Assembly (NCBI GenBank): GCA_019314185.1
Contig: JAFCZU010000077.1
Span: 1 to 21,886, forward strand
DNA: 21,886 nt
Direction: 5' to 3'
Origin: Deltaproteobacteria bacterium
GTDB lineage: Bacteria > Desulfobacterota > Desulfobacteria > Desulfobacterales > ETH-SRB1
Notes under the pieces: generated by a model
Seen by the model: the letters and a program-made list of their open reading frames with translations, nothing else
Told to the model about the DNA's origin: nothing
Database searches by the model: none
Translations under genes and position numbers: made by a program
In this document: piece by piece, positions 7,456 through 14,381 of the stretch
How the letters are laid out: every line of letters begins with the position of its first letter
How positions within the stretch are numbered: position 1 is the stretch's first letter

Positions 7456-9411
7456 ATGGATAAATCAATGATAGACAATAATAATCATGAACTGATAAAG
7501 GTAGAAGGTAAATTGATAGTCAGTCAGGCTGTTCAATTTTTATCTGGTGTAGCCCCTTTTTCTTTTCTTCCAGGAAAGGAACTTAAAGAAATTGCAGATC
7601 ATCTTTATACAATCCGTTACCCAAAAAATACTGTTCTGTTCTTCCAGGGGCAGTCAAGAATGGACAATCTTTATATAATCCAGAAAGGCGCTGCCGAACG
7701 GTATTATGAAGAAAATGACCGGAAAATACTTCACTGCAAATTGAGCAAACAGGATATGTATGGCGGAATTTCAATGCTTTTAAACAACGGAATCGCTGTC
7801 CGCACAATTAAAAGCAATGAAGATTTATACTTATATGCTCTCCCTAAAAATATTTTTTTAGATATTTGCGCACGATATGAATCATTCTCAGATTTTTTTA
7901 CCGATACATTCGGAAAACGGATGCTTGACAGATCCTATGCTGAAATCTTTGCAAAAAGCATTAAGCCTGAGGATAAGGCGCTGCAATTCTTTAATCAGCC
8001 TGTTTCAAGCATATTCAGCAGGATTCGGGCTTATTGCGATACTGATTTGCCTGTTCGTAAAGCCGCGGTACTGATGAACCGGAACAAATGCAGCGCCATT
8101 TTGATAAAAAGGCCTGATGGAGAATTTGTTGGAATAGTTACCGACACTGATTTAAGAAAGAAAGTTATTGCAACAGGATGTGATATTGAAAAGCCTGTTT
8201 CCGAGATTATATCATCTCCTCTAACAACAATTTCAGCACAGACACTTATAGTTGAAGCTCTTCTGACAATGATGCAAAAAAACATTAAACATCTTGCTGT
8301 AACAGATAGCGACAAAAAGGTTGTCGGAATGGTTACTAACCGTGATCTGCTTATAGCGCAGGGACAGTCGCCTCTCCTGTTTATTCGTGATATAAATTCC
8401 GCGAACAGCGTGGAGCAAATTATTGATACACATAAACAGCTACCTGGATTAATTCAGAGCCTGATAAACAGCGGTGCTAAAGCAAACAATGTTACAATGC
8501 TGATTACTATGATTTCAGATGCTATATCGGATAAACTGATCAGGTTTGCTATTAACGAATTGGGTACACCGCCTGCCTCATTTGTATTCATGATATTAGG
8601 TAGTGAGGGGAGAAAAGAACAGACACTTAAAACCGATCAGGATAATGCGATAATATTCAAAGATGTTTCGGAAGAATCACTACAAAGTGTTCAAGACTAT
8701 TTTATAAAGCTTGGAGAAAAAGTTTGCACATGGCTTGATCGAGCAGGATATGCATTTTGTAAAGGTGATGTAATGGCAAAAAATCCCAGATGGTGTCAGC
8801 CATTATCTGTCTGGAAAGAATATTTTTCAACATGGATTCATGCGGCGGAACCCGAAGATTTGCTTCAATCAAGCATTTTTTTCGATTTTCGCGGCGGTTA
8901 TGGTAATAAAGACCTGATAGTTCAGTTGCGAAAATTTCTCTTTGATTCACTTGGCGGATGGTCGGGATTTTTTCGCCATCTTACAGAAAACGCATTGCAC
9001 TTTAAACCTCCTATCGGCTTTTTCCGGAATTTTGTGGTTGAATCAAAAGGTGAGCACCGAAACTCTTTTGATATCAAAAACGCAATGATGCCGATTGTCG
9101 ATTTTGCAAGGATATATGCTTTAAAAAACAGGATTGAAGAGACAAATACTCAGGAAAGGCTGAACCAGCTTTATTTAAGAAAGATTTTATCATGGCAGGA
9201 TTACAATGAAGTTGAGCAGGCTTACAGCTTTCTGATGCAAATGAGATTTATGCGTCAGGTTGCATCAATTATTGAAGAAAATGAAAAACCTGATAATTAT
9301 ATCAACCCCAAAAAGCTCTCCAGTATTGAGCAAACAATGTTGAAAGAGATTTTTAAAAGGATAGAAAAAATTCAGTCAAAATTGGGTTTTGAATTTACAG
9401 GGTTGACGTAA
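7456..9411 (+). CDS. DUF294-family protein: cNMP-binding-like, CBS pair, nucleotidyltransferase-like domain (copy 2)
   Basis: This 651-residue paralogue of the protein at 192-2120 has the same order: Crp-like domain (about 30-145), CBS pair (about 185-305), nucleotidyltransferase-like domain and helical C-terminal domain. The signature GSEGRKEQTLKTDQDN starts at residue 382 with Asp at 394 and 396, so the catalytic Asp pair is kept. The C-terminal KPDNYINPKKL motif matches PDNYINPSEL in copy 1. The cNMP cassette is more decayed: the loop reads YGGISMLLNNGIAV, lacking both the Glu and the Arg that bind cyclic nucleotide, so this domain probably no longer binds cAMP or cGMP. I chose ATG 7456; an in-frame TTG directly precedes it and another ATG follows at 7468. 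AAGGA at 7440-7444 is a plausible ribosome site. It lies 114 bp after the exonuclease fusion on the same strand, across the palindrome at 7405, and is probably part of the same module. Confidence 0.93.
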   Translation: MDKSMIDNNNHELIKVEGKLIVSQAVQFLSGVAPFSFLPGKELKEIADHLYTIRYPKNTVLFFQGQSRMDNLYIIQKGAAERYYEENDRKILHCKLSKQDMYGGISMLLNNGIAVRTIKSNEDLYLYALPKNIFLDICARYESFSDFFTDTFGKRMLDRSYAEIFAKSIKPEDKALQFFNQPVSSIFSRIRAYCDTDLPVRKAAVLMNRNKCSAILIKRPDGEFVGIVTDTDLRKKVIATGCDIEKPVSEIISSPLTTISAQTLIVEALLTMMQKNIKHLAVTDSDKKVVGMVTNRDLLIAQGQSPLLFIRDINSANSVEQIIDTHKQLPGLIQSLINSGAKANNVTMLITMISDAISDKLIRFAINELGTPPASFVFMILGSEGRKEQTLKTDQDNAIIFKDVSEESLQSVQDYFIKLGEKVCTWLDRAGYAFCKGDVMAKNPRWCQPLSVWKEYFSTWIHAAEPEDLLQSSIFFDFRGGYGNKDLIVQLRKFLFDSLGGWSGFFRHLTENALHFKPPIGFFRNFVVESKGEHRNSFDIKNAMMPIVDFARIYALKNRIEETNTQERLNQLYLRKILSWQDYNEVEQAYSFLMQMRFMRQVASIIEENEKPDNYINPKKLSSIEQTMLKEIFKRIEKIQSKLGFEFTGLT

Positions 9412-9469
9412 ACAAAGGGGTCAAGGATTCAAGATTAAACTGATTTACGGGGAATAGATTCTTAAACTT

Positions 9470-10567
9470 ATGCCGATTTTAAAACTTTATATAGACCGAA
9501 AGGTTGCTGATTTACCAGGTGTTGTTTCTATGAAATCGCGTTTTAATTTGCCTTTTTCAATAGTACAGAATGCGCGCGAAGTTTTTGAGGCTGTATCTTC
9601 TGCTGATGATCCTGTTCAAAAAGGGAAAGAGGTTCTTTTCCTTACACAAAACAAGGGTGCTTTTATCAGGAATTGTCCAGGAACAAGTTATTATACCTGT
9701 TGCGGCTACGAAATACTGCACATAGGAACTTTTTGCGTTATGGACTGTGCATACTGCATACTTCAGTCCTATTTTCATCCGCCTGTTCTTCAGTATTTTG
9801 TTAATCATGATCGTATGCTGGCGGAATTGGATAGTCTGTTTGCTAAAAAAAAGCGACACAGAATAGGAACCGGTGAGTTTACAGACAGCATGATCTGGGA
9901 AATGTGGACTGATCTGTCTGATCTGCTTGTGCCAAAATTTGCCGGGCAGTCCCATTCAATATTGGAACTTAAAACCAAAACAACAGCTATTGATAAGCTG
10001 AAGCACATCAATCACAACCGGAAAACGATAGTTTCATGGTCGCTCAACACAAATAAAGTAATTCAAAATGAAGAACGCAATACAACTTCGCTTTCCGCCA
10101 GATTAAAAGCAGCGGCAAAATGCGAATCCTGGGGATATCAGCTTGCTTTTCATTTTGACCCAATGGTTATTTATGATGGATGCGAAGAAGATTACAGAGA
10201 AGTAATAAATCAGCTTTTTTCCCATATTTCCGCAAAAAATATTGTATGGATAAGTCTGGGTACATTCCGTTTCATGCCTTCCTTAAAATCAATTATTCAA
10301 AAACGTTTTCCTGAATCAAAAATTATATACGGAGAATTCATATCGGGCATGGACGGTAAAATGAGATATTTTAAGCCGTTGCGGATAAAACTTTACCGAA
10401 AAATAGTATCTTGGATAAAAGAAATAGCTCCTGATGTGCTGATATATTATTGCATGGAAGATGATGAAGTATGGGAAAAATCTCTCGGATTTGTTCCATC
10501 CGACAAGGGAGGACTGCCGTTAATGCTTGACAACAGCGCTATGCAGCATTGCGGACTGGAAGCCTGA
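9470..10567 (+). CDS. SPL-like radical SAM protein (spore photoproduct lyase family)
   Basis: This 365-residue protein belongs to the SplB/COG1533 radical SAM family. The CxxxCxxC iron-sulfur motif is C89-C93-C96 (CVMDCAYC), almost exactly where it lies in Bacillus SPL. Upstream Cys residues occur in NCPGTSYYTCCGYE. Bacillus SPL needs a Cys hydrogen donor (C141) in an ACTSD-type motif. The corresponding stretch here is GTGEFTDS (residues 133-140), with Glu136 or Phe137 where that Cys would be expected, so thymine-dimer reversal by the SPL mechanism is doubtful. The family is widespread in non-spore-formers with unknown substrates. The ribosome site is weak (GGGGA about 16 nt upstream), so the start is not firmly fixed. 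It converges on nagZ. Confidence 0.85.
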   Translation: MPILKLYIDRKVADLPGVVSMKSRFNLPFSIVQNAREVFEAVSSADDPVQKGKEVLFLTQNKGAFIRNCPGTSYYTCCGYEILHIGTFCVMDCAYCILQSYFHPPVLQYFVNHDRMLAELDSLFAKKKRHRIGTGEFTDSMIWEMWTDLSDLLVPKFAGQSHSILELKTKTTAIDKLKHINHNRKTIVSWSLNTNKVIQNEERNTTSLSARLKAAAKCESWGYQLAFHFDPMVIYDGCEEDYREVINQLFSHISAKNIVWISLGTFRFMPSLKSIIQKRFPESKIIYGEFISGMDGKMRYFKPLRIKLYRKIVSWIKEIAPDVLIYYCMEDDEVWEKSLGFVPSDKGGLPLMLDNSAMQHCGLEA

Positions 10568-10574
10568 CACCGAA

Positions 10575-10606
10575 ATTGGGCAAAAGGGGACGTTTTGCAA
10601 AGATCT
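10575..10606 (+). repeat. Solo end fragment of the GAGACCTTTG element
   Basis: The stretch AATTGGGCAAAAGGGGACGTTTTGCAAAGATCTT-like sequence here (given in pieces: TTGGGCAAAAGGGGACG, then TTTTGCAAAGATCTT) matches the right end of the element at 14177-14353 (CCGGGCAAAAGAGGCG, then TTTTGCAAAGGTCTC). It begins 8 nt after the radical SAM stop codon. Only the right end is present, so it is a decayed copy or an end fragment. Confidence 0.55.
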
Positions 10607-10666
10607 TAAGGACTCAAGGGCTCGAGTGAGATTAATAATCCTTCATCAGCCTGACAATCGGAGCAG

Positions 10667-11686
10667 TTACATGTATTTTTGCTTCACTTTCAGTATTCTT
10701 TTTACAGATTTCATTCCTTTTGCCATAGTTTTTTGAGAGACTTTCAGTCTATTTAATATTTCATTAAAAGCTTTTTCAATATCAGGTCCTTTGTGGCAGA
10801 TAAGGGCTATATCGATATCTGCCGAAAGCATTTGCTGAATTATTGTTTTAATATTATATTTTTTTTTAATTGCTCCCATATCCAGATCATCAGTCATGAT
10901 TAGTCCGTTAAACTTCATTTTTTTACGCAAAAGATCTTTTGCAATCCTGATTGACAGGCTCGCAGGCCAGTTTGAATCAATGTTTTTATAAAATATATGG
11001 GATAACATTATTCCTGCCACGTTATGCTTTATTGCCGCCTTGAAAGGCAAAAGGTCAACAGCTTCCAGATCTGCGATCTTGGTGTTTAACAGCGGCATAT
11101 CAAGGTGTGAATCAAGCGTTGTTCGGCCTATGCCTGGAAAATGTTTTGCTACAGACATGATTTTGTTTTTCTGTAGATGCTCAATTATTTTTACACCAAG
11201 CTTTGAAACCCACATCGGTTCATTTCCGAATACTCTTTCAGCCATTATGCTTTGAATACCTTTGGGTGCTATATCAAGGACAGGGGCCATATTCATGTTG
11301 ATGCCAACATCTGTCAGTTCTTTAGCGGTTATTTCAGCAAAATTGACAGCATCTTCCTCTCCCCGCATTTTGGGATTGCCGGAAAACTGAGTAAATGGGG
11401 CTTTTAGCCTGACTACTTGTCCGCCTTCCTGGTCAATGGATATAAATAAAGGAGGCTGGCTCTGTTCCAGAGCATATTCTTGAGCCGAAAAACACAGGTC
11501 TTTTATTTGTTGCGGAGAAGATAAATTTTCAGCAAAAAGAATTATTCCTCCAACTTTAACTGTATTTATAAGAAGCTTAAGGTCATCATTTAGTTCTGTT
11601 CCATTAAACCCGACCATCAGTCGTTGTCCTGCTAACTGTTCATTTGTAAATGCTTTAATTTTCATATTGATTCTGTTATGTTGCAT
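10667..11686 (-). CDS. nagZ: Beta-N-acetylhexosaminidase, glycoside hydrolase family 3
   Basis: This 339-residue cytoplasmic enzyme should remove N-acetylglucosamine from muropeptides during peptidoglycan recycling. It is a single GH3 barrel of the usual NagZ length. The family signature KHFPGIGRTTLDSHLDMP begins at K181; D192 and H194 form the acid-base dyad characteristic of NagZ. The nucleophile is D266 in MTDDLDMG. Further matches are SIDQEGGQVVRL and MAPVLDI near the N-terminus. No signal peptide is present, which fits a cytoplasmic NagZ. The ATG at 11686 is adopted; M8 (11665) is an alternative and neither has a convincing ribosome site. It converges on the SPL-like gene, with about 100 bp containing a repeat fragment between them. 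No other recycling gene is adjacent. Confidence 0.93.
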   Translation of the reverse strand: MQHNRINMKIKAFTNEQLAGQRLMVGFNGTELNDDLKLLINTVKVGGIILFAENLSSPQQIKDLCFSAQEYALEQSQPPLFISIDQEGGQVVRLKAPFTQFSGNPKMRGEEDAVNFAEITAKELTDVGINMNMAPVLDIAPKGIQSIMAERVFGNEPMWVSKLGVKIIEHLQKNKIMSVAKHFPGIGRTTLDSHLDMPLLNTKIADLEAVDLLPFKAAIKHNVAGIMLSHIFYKNIDSNWPASLSIRIAKDLLRKKMKFNGLIMTDDLDMGAIKKKYNIKTIIQQMLSADIDIALICHKGPDIEKAFNEILNRLKVSQKTMAKGMKSVKRILKVKQKYM

Positions 11687-11907
11687 ATAGAAGTTTACCC
11701 AAAATTGCCAAGTTGGATTTCGGGAACCTGTTTATAAAGAAACAGAATAGCTTTAGGAGCCTGATTCTGAGCTCTGAGCGATAGAAGCAACTTTTTTATT
11801 GGCCAACCCTTGTTTTTCATTTTATATATATTCAATAATATTGACATATTTATAGTAAAATTATAATGTTTTTTGCAATAGAAAATCGTGAAGCGATTAA
11901 CTTCTAA

Positions 11908-12158
11908 CTCAAGTTTCGCACCCTTTAATTTAGCCAAAGCGTTAGACGGCAAGGGCTAAAAATAAATTTTAAGGCGAAATATACTGCCTGTGCTTTTTAC
12001 AACGGCGCCAATCAATTAATACTCATTTGCGCCTGATCGTAATGTATGTTGCACAGGTTGCCGGTTACGAAATATAAGCAAATGATTTCGCTGTTAAAAT
12101 ATTATTTTCAACCCTTACCGTCTTGATATTGATAGAAATCAAGGGTGCGAAACTTGAG
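11908..12158. mobile_element. MITE-like element: 18-bp perfect terminal inverted repeats, 7-bp target duplication
   Basis: CTCAAGTTTCGCACCCTT (11908-11925) is the exact reverse complement of 12141-12158, so the element is 251 bp. Directly outside, CTTCTAA occurs at 11901-11907 and again at 12159-12165, a perfect 7-bp direct repeat consistent with target-site duplication. The interior holds no credible gene; it has small inner complementarities, such as GCCTGTGC with GCACAGG. It is therefore a non-autonomous transposon derivative, to be moved by a transposase encoded elsewhere. I do not assign an IS family. It sits in the gap upstream of nagZ. Confidence 0.85.
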
Positions 12159-12286
12159 CTTCTAAAATGTGGAACTTGAACGATTACAGAATTATATTAG
12201 TGATGATCAGCGTATATCTGTAGTTGAATAGTATAATCTATGCTTTGCAGTATATGAATTTCGCAATAATTTTATATGGTGATAAG

Positions 12287-12574
12287 ATGAAAAAAATATT
12301 TGATGGTAAAAAAACAGCAAAATTAGGTTCTGAAAAGAATCCAGCTATTGTTAATGTTCAAACAAAAGAAAGATTGAAAGAAGTAGCATTGATATTTGAA
12401 AAAAACGGTTGGAAATATACAATTGGATTGGAGTCAGATAAACCGGAGGATCTTATCGATTTAGAGATATTATTGAATCCATCCAAAACTATGATAGCTG
12501 AAAAGAAAATTGGGCGTAACGAGCCATGTTCATGTGGAAGCGGGAAGAAGTATAAAAAATGCTGCGGTAAATAA
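12287..12574 (+). CDS. Small SEC-C metal-binding motif protein, PBPRA1643-like
   Basis: I start this 95-residue protein at ATG 12287 ([19 protein letters not shown]), because family resemblance begins there; the frame is open further upstream (ATG 12224) but that stretch looks non-coding. The C-terminus is a SEC-C zinc-binding motif, [20 protein letters not shown], with C81, C83, C92 and C93 as ligands, as at the end of SecA. The N-terminal [16 protein letters not shown] and an LLN segment before the motif match what I recall of the PBPRA1643 family of SWIM/SEC-C proteins, whose role is not established. It may bind ribosomes or partner proteins through the zinc motif, as SecA's tail does. It stands alone, followed at 12697 by another small gene on the same strand. 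Confidence 0.85.
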   Translation: MKKIFDGKKTAKLGSEKNPAIVNVQTKERLKEVALIFEKNGWKYTIGLESDKPEDLIDLEILLNPSKTMIAEKKIGRNEPCSCGSGKKYKKCCGK

Positions 12575-12696
12575 GGTTGTTTTATATTCTAACAGACTAG
12601 AATTATAAGGAGTCTTCTTGTCGAACATCATATAAAGTAAGTATCCGGCTTGCTGGTTGTTCGCTACAATTCATTGTTAAACGAGGAGGAATAGAT

Positions 12697-12801
12697 ATGG
12701 GTGATAAGGGTAAAAAAGATAAAGGAAAAAAGGAAGAACTGAAAAAGGCCAAGCTTAATCTAAAGGAAAAACGAAAAATGAAAAAAGACAAGAAGAAATA
12801 A
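12697..12801 (+). CDS. 34-residue Lys-rich small protein
   Basis: A strong Shine-Dalgarno (GAGGAGGA, 12683-12690) lies 6 nt before ATG 12697. The product is 34 residues, starts MGDKGKKDKGKKEELKK and ends KKDKKK. About half the residues are Lys or Arg, balanced by a few Asp and Glu; a helix from about 12 to 30 is plausible. Such a composition suggests nucleic-acid or ribosome binding, but I do not recognise the family. A weak hairpin follows at once. The strong ribosome site and the tight fit between it and the hairpin are the arguments for a real gene; low complexity and shortness are the arguments against. Confidence 0.55.
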   Translation: MGDKGKKDKGKKEELKKAKLNLKEKRKMKKDKKK

Positions 12802-12803
12802 AT

Positions 12804-12836
12804 ACCCAATGCTGTTGGGTTGTTACACATTTTTTA
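12804..12836 (+). terminator. Weak intrinsic terminator after the Lys-rich small gene
   Basis: ACCCAA (12804-12809) pairs with TTGGGT (12815-12820) around a 5-nt loop, and a T-run (12830-12835) follows after about 9 nt. It begins 2 nt past the stop codon. The stem is short and the T-run is offset, so termination may be partial. Confidence 0.45.
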
Positions 12837-12840
12837 TGAA

Positions 12841-12960
12841 CTCGTAAAAAGTCGTCACTCCGGCGAAAACCGGAGTTTAGATAATTTGCAACTACTTGAA
12901 AAGACTGAATTCAGGCTTTTGCCGGAACGACAAAAAAATGGTTTTTTGACTTTTTGCGAG
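12841..12960. repeat. CGTAAAAAGTC-ended repeat element
   Basis: CTCGTAAAAAGTC (12841-12853) is an inverted match (12 of 13) to 12948-12960. An inner hairpin ACTCCGG (12857-12863) with CCGGAGT (12870-12876) has a 6-nt loop, and a second GCCGGAACGAC occurs near 12921-12931. This layout matches a repeat I associate with Desulfobacterales genomes. A diverged relative is at 2172-2386. GAGACC at 12958-12963 and GGTCTC at 12977-12982, preceded by CAAA, resemble the ends of the 14177 element, so a second repeat is jammed against the right end. The block abuts the 3' end of tRNA-Phe. Confidence 0.7.
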
Positions 12961-12996
12961 ACCATTATTTTCCAAAGGTCTCTAAAATTTGGAGAG

Positions 12997-13069
<73 letters not shown>

Positions 13070-13109
13070 ATTGAAAAAAAGCTATAATGATCAGAAACTG
13101 GTGATTTTG

Positions 13110-13862
13110 TCAAGAAATATTTAACCCAAGATCACCAAAAAGATATTGTATCAGAGCGGATGCGGTAATTGTAGCTGTTTCAGCTTTTAATACGCGTGGG
13201 CCAAGGGCAGAAATAAGGAAACCGCAGTTTCTGGCGTTTTCAATTTCTTGTGATGTAAAGCCACCCTCCGGCCCAATCATTATGCAAATTGTACTAATAT
13301 GTCTGTCGTGTTTTGTAAGTATTGAGTTGATAGATGTTGTTTCATCTTCATAAAAAACTATTTTTAGATCACAATCCTTTACGGCTTTTAACATATCTTT
13401 AAAAGATACTGTTGCTCCGATTTCTGCAATCCGGTTTCGCTTGCATTGTTTAGGGGCTTCAGCAGCAATTTTTTCCCATCTTTCCCTGCGAGCGGCAAGC
13501 CGTTTTTTATCCGGCCTGGGAATGGATCGCCTTGCAATAAAAGGTATCCATTTTGTTATTCCAAGCTCCGATAACTGTCTGACAAGTGTGTCCATTTTCC
13601 TGTCTTTTAAAAATGCCTGTGCTACGATAATTTGAACAGGTGATTCTGTTTTTGATGGGAAACGATGAATTATCAATACTTCAACGATGTTGGTAGATAA
13701 ATGTATTATTTCGGCTTCGTATTCAAAGCCGAGACCGTCAAAAAGTCCTATTACGTCTCCGAGTTTCAGTCGTAACACCTTTTTTATATGTTTTGCGTCA
13801 GTACCGGTGATGATCGATTTTGAGTCTGTAATACCTGATTGATTAATATGAAAATATCTCAT
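13110..13862 (-). CDS. rsmE: 16S rRNA (uracil-1498-N3)-methyltransferase
   Basis: This 250-residue SPOUT-fold enzyme methylates N3 of U1498 in 16S rRNA using S-adenosylmethionine. The N-terminal PUA-like part (1 to about 70) includes HIKKVLRLKLGD, typical of RsmE. The SPOUT knot is marked by GPEGGF at residues 197-202 and LGPRVLKAETA at 220-230, both in the SAM-binding region. LSELGITKWIPF and RWEKIAAEAPKQC, also family hallmarks, are present. Length fits the family. The ATG at 13862 is the natural start (MRYFH); no Shine-Dalgarno is evident, and a TATAAT-like box lies close upstream. In many deltaproteobacteria rsmE follows prmA; here upstream is a long gap and no prmA. Confidence 0.96.
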   Translation of the reverse strand: MRYFHINQSGITDSKSIITGTDAKHIKKVLRLKLGDVIGLFDGLGFEYEAEIIHLSTNIVEVLIIHRFPSKTESPVQIIVAQAFLKDRKMDTLVRQLSELGITKWIPFIARRSIPRPDKKRLAARRERWEKIAAEAPKQCKRNRIAEIGATVSFKDMLKAVKDCDLKIVFYEDETTSINSILTKHDRHISTICIMIGPEGGFTSQEIENARNCGFLISALGPRVLKAETATITASALIQYLFGDLGLNIS

Positions 13863-14176
13863 AATGTTTTATTATAATTTAAACTCGCATTTTGTAAATC
13901 ATTTTTTGAGTGGAATCGTAACAAATTAAAAAAACGTAATAATTCCGCTACAAAGACACTAACTCATCAAGATATATAATATAATTCTTAATGTACAGTA
14001 TATCCCGTATATATAACTTTTTTCTTCTCTTTTTGATAAGGCATTGTAATTAAAATTCTTTTGTGGCTTTGTGGTTGAACTTTTACAAAAAAGTAAATAT
14101 CTTGACACACACATATACGGTATGATAAATTTCTTATTTATTATAATAGGCTGTTAATATTAAATAATGGCGCATA
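13863..14176. other. AT-rich intergenic stretch without a gene
   Basis: This gap between rsmE (leftward) and the 14177 element has no credible reading frame. It contains long A and T runs, a half CACGAAG-type word (TTTTGTGGCTTTGTGG near 14061-14076) and presumably the rsmE promoter at its left end. I see nothing else definable. Confidence 0.6.
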
Positions 14177-14353
14177 GAGACCTTTGAAAAATGCTCAATT
14201 TTGCCTGCCCTGTTAAATTTGAAAACTATTTAACCGGGGTTTGAATACAAGGAAGGCGAAAATTTTAACCGTAGGAATACATTGAGTGTTTCGAGGCTTA
14301 AAATTTGAGACTGGCGTAGCAACCGGGCAAAAGAGGCGTTTTGCAAAGGTCTC
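14177..14353. mobile_element. MITE-like element with GAGACCTTTG ends and 5-bp target duplication
   Basis: GAGACCTTTGAAAAATGC (14177-14194) is an inverted match with 2 mismatches to 14336-14353; the outer 10 bp are perfect. Directly outside, GCATA occurs at 14172-14176 and at 14354-14358, a 5-bp direct repeat consistent with transposition. The 177-bp interior carries no gene. The right end recurs as a fragment at 10575-10606, and short GAGACC/GGTCTC ends occur at 12958-12982. The right edge is 29 bp from the ATG of the acidic protein gene, so the element probably affects or supplies that gene's promoter. Confidence 0.72.
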
Positions 14354-14381
14354 GCATAATGTTTAGCAATCTGGGGTTATT

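Noticed and set aside
11695..11952. 85-codon minus-strand reading frame upstream of nagZ
   Set aside because: Its first 15 or so codons lie in the MITE and its terminal repeat, the rest resembles no family I know, and there is no ribosome site. Removing the MITE leaves an open frame without a good start, so I treat it as chance or an unrecognisable remnant.
12224..12286. Upstream ATG (12224) as the start of the SEC-C protein
   Set aside because: The extra 21 residues do not resemble the family N-terminus, whereas [17 protein letters not shown] at 12287 does.
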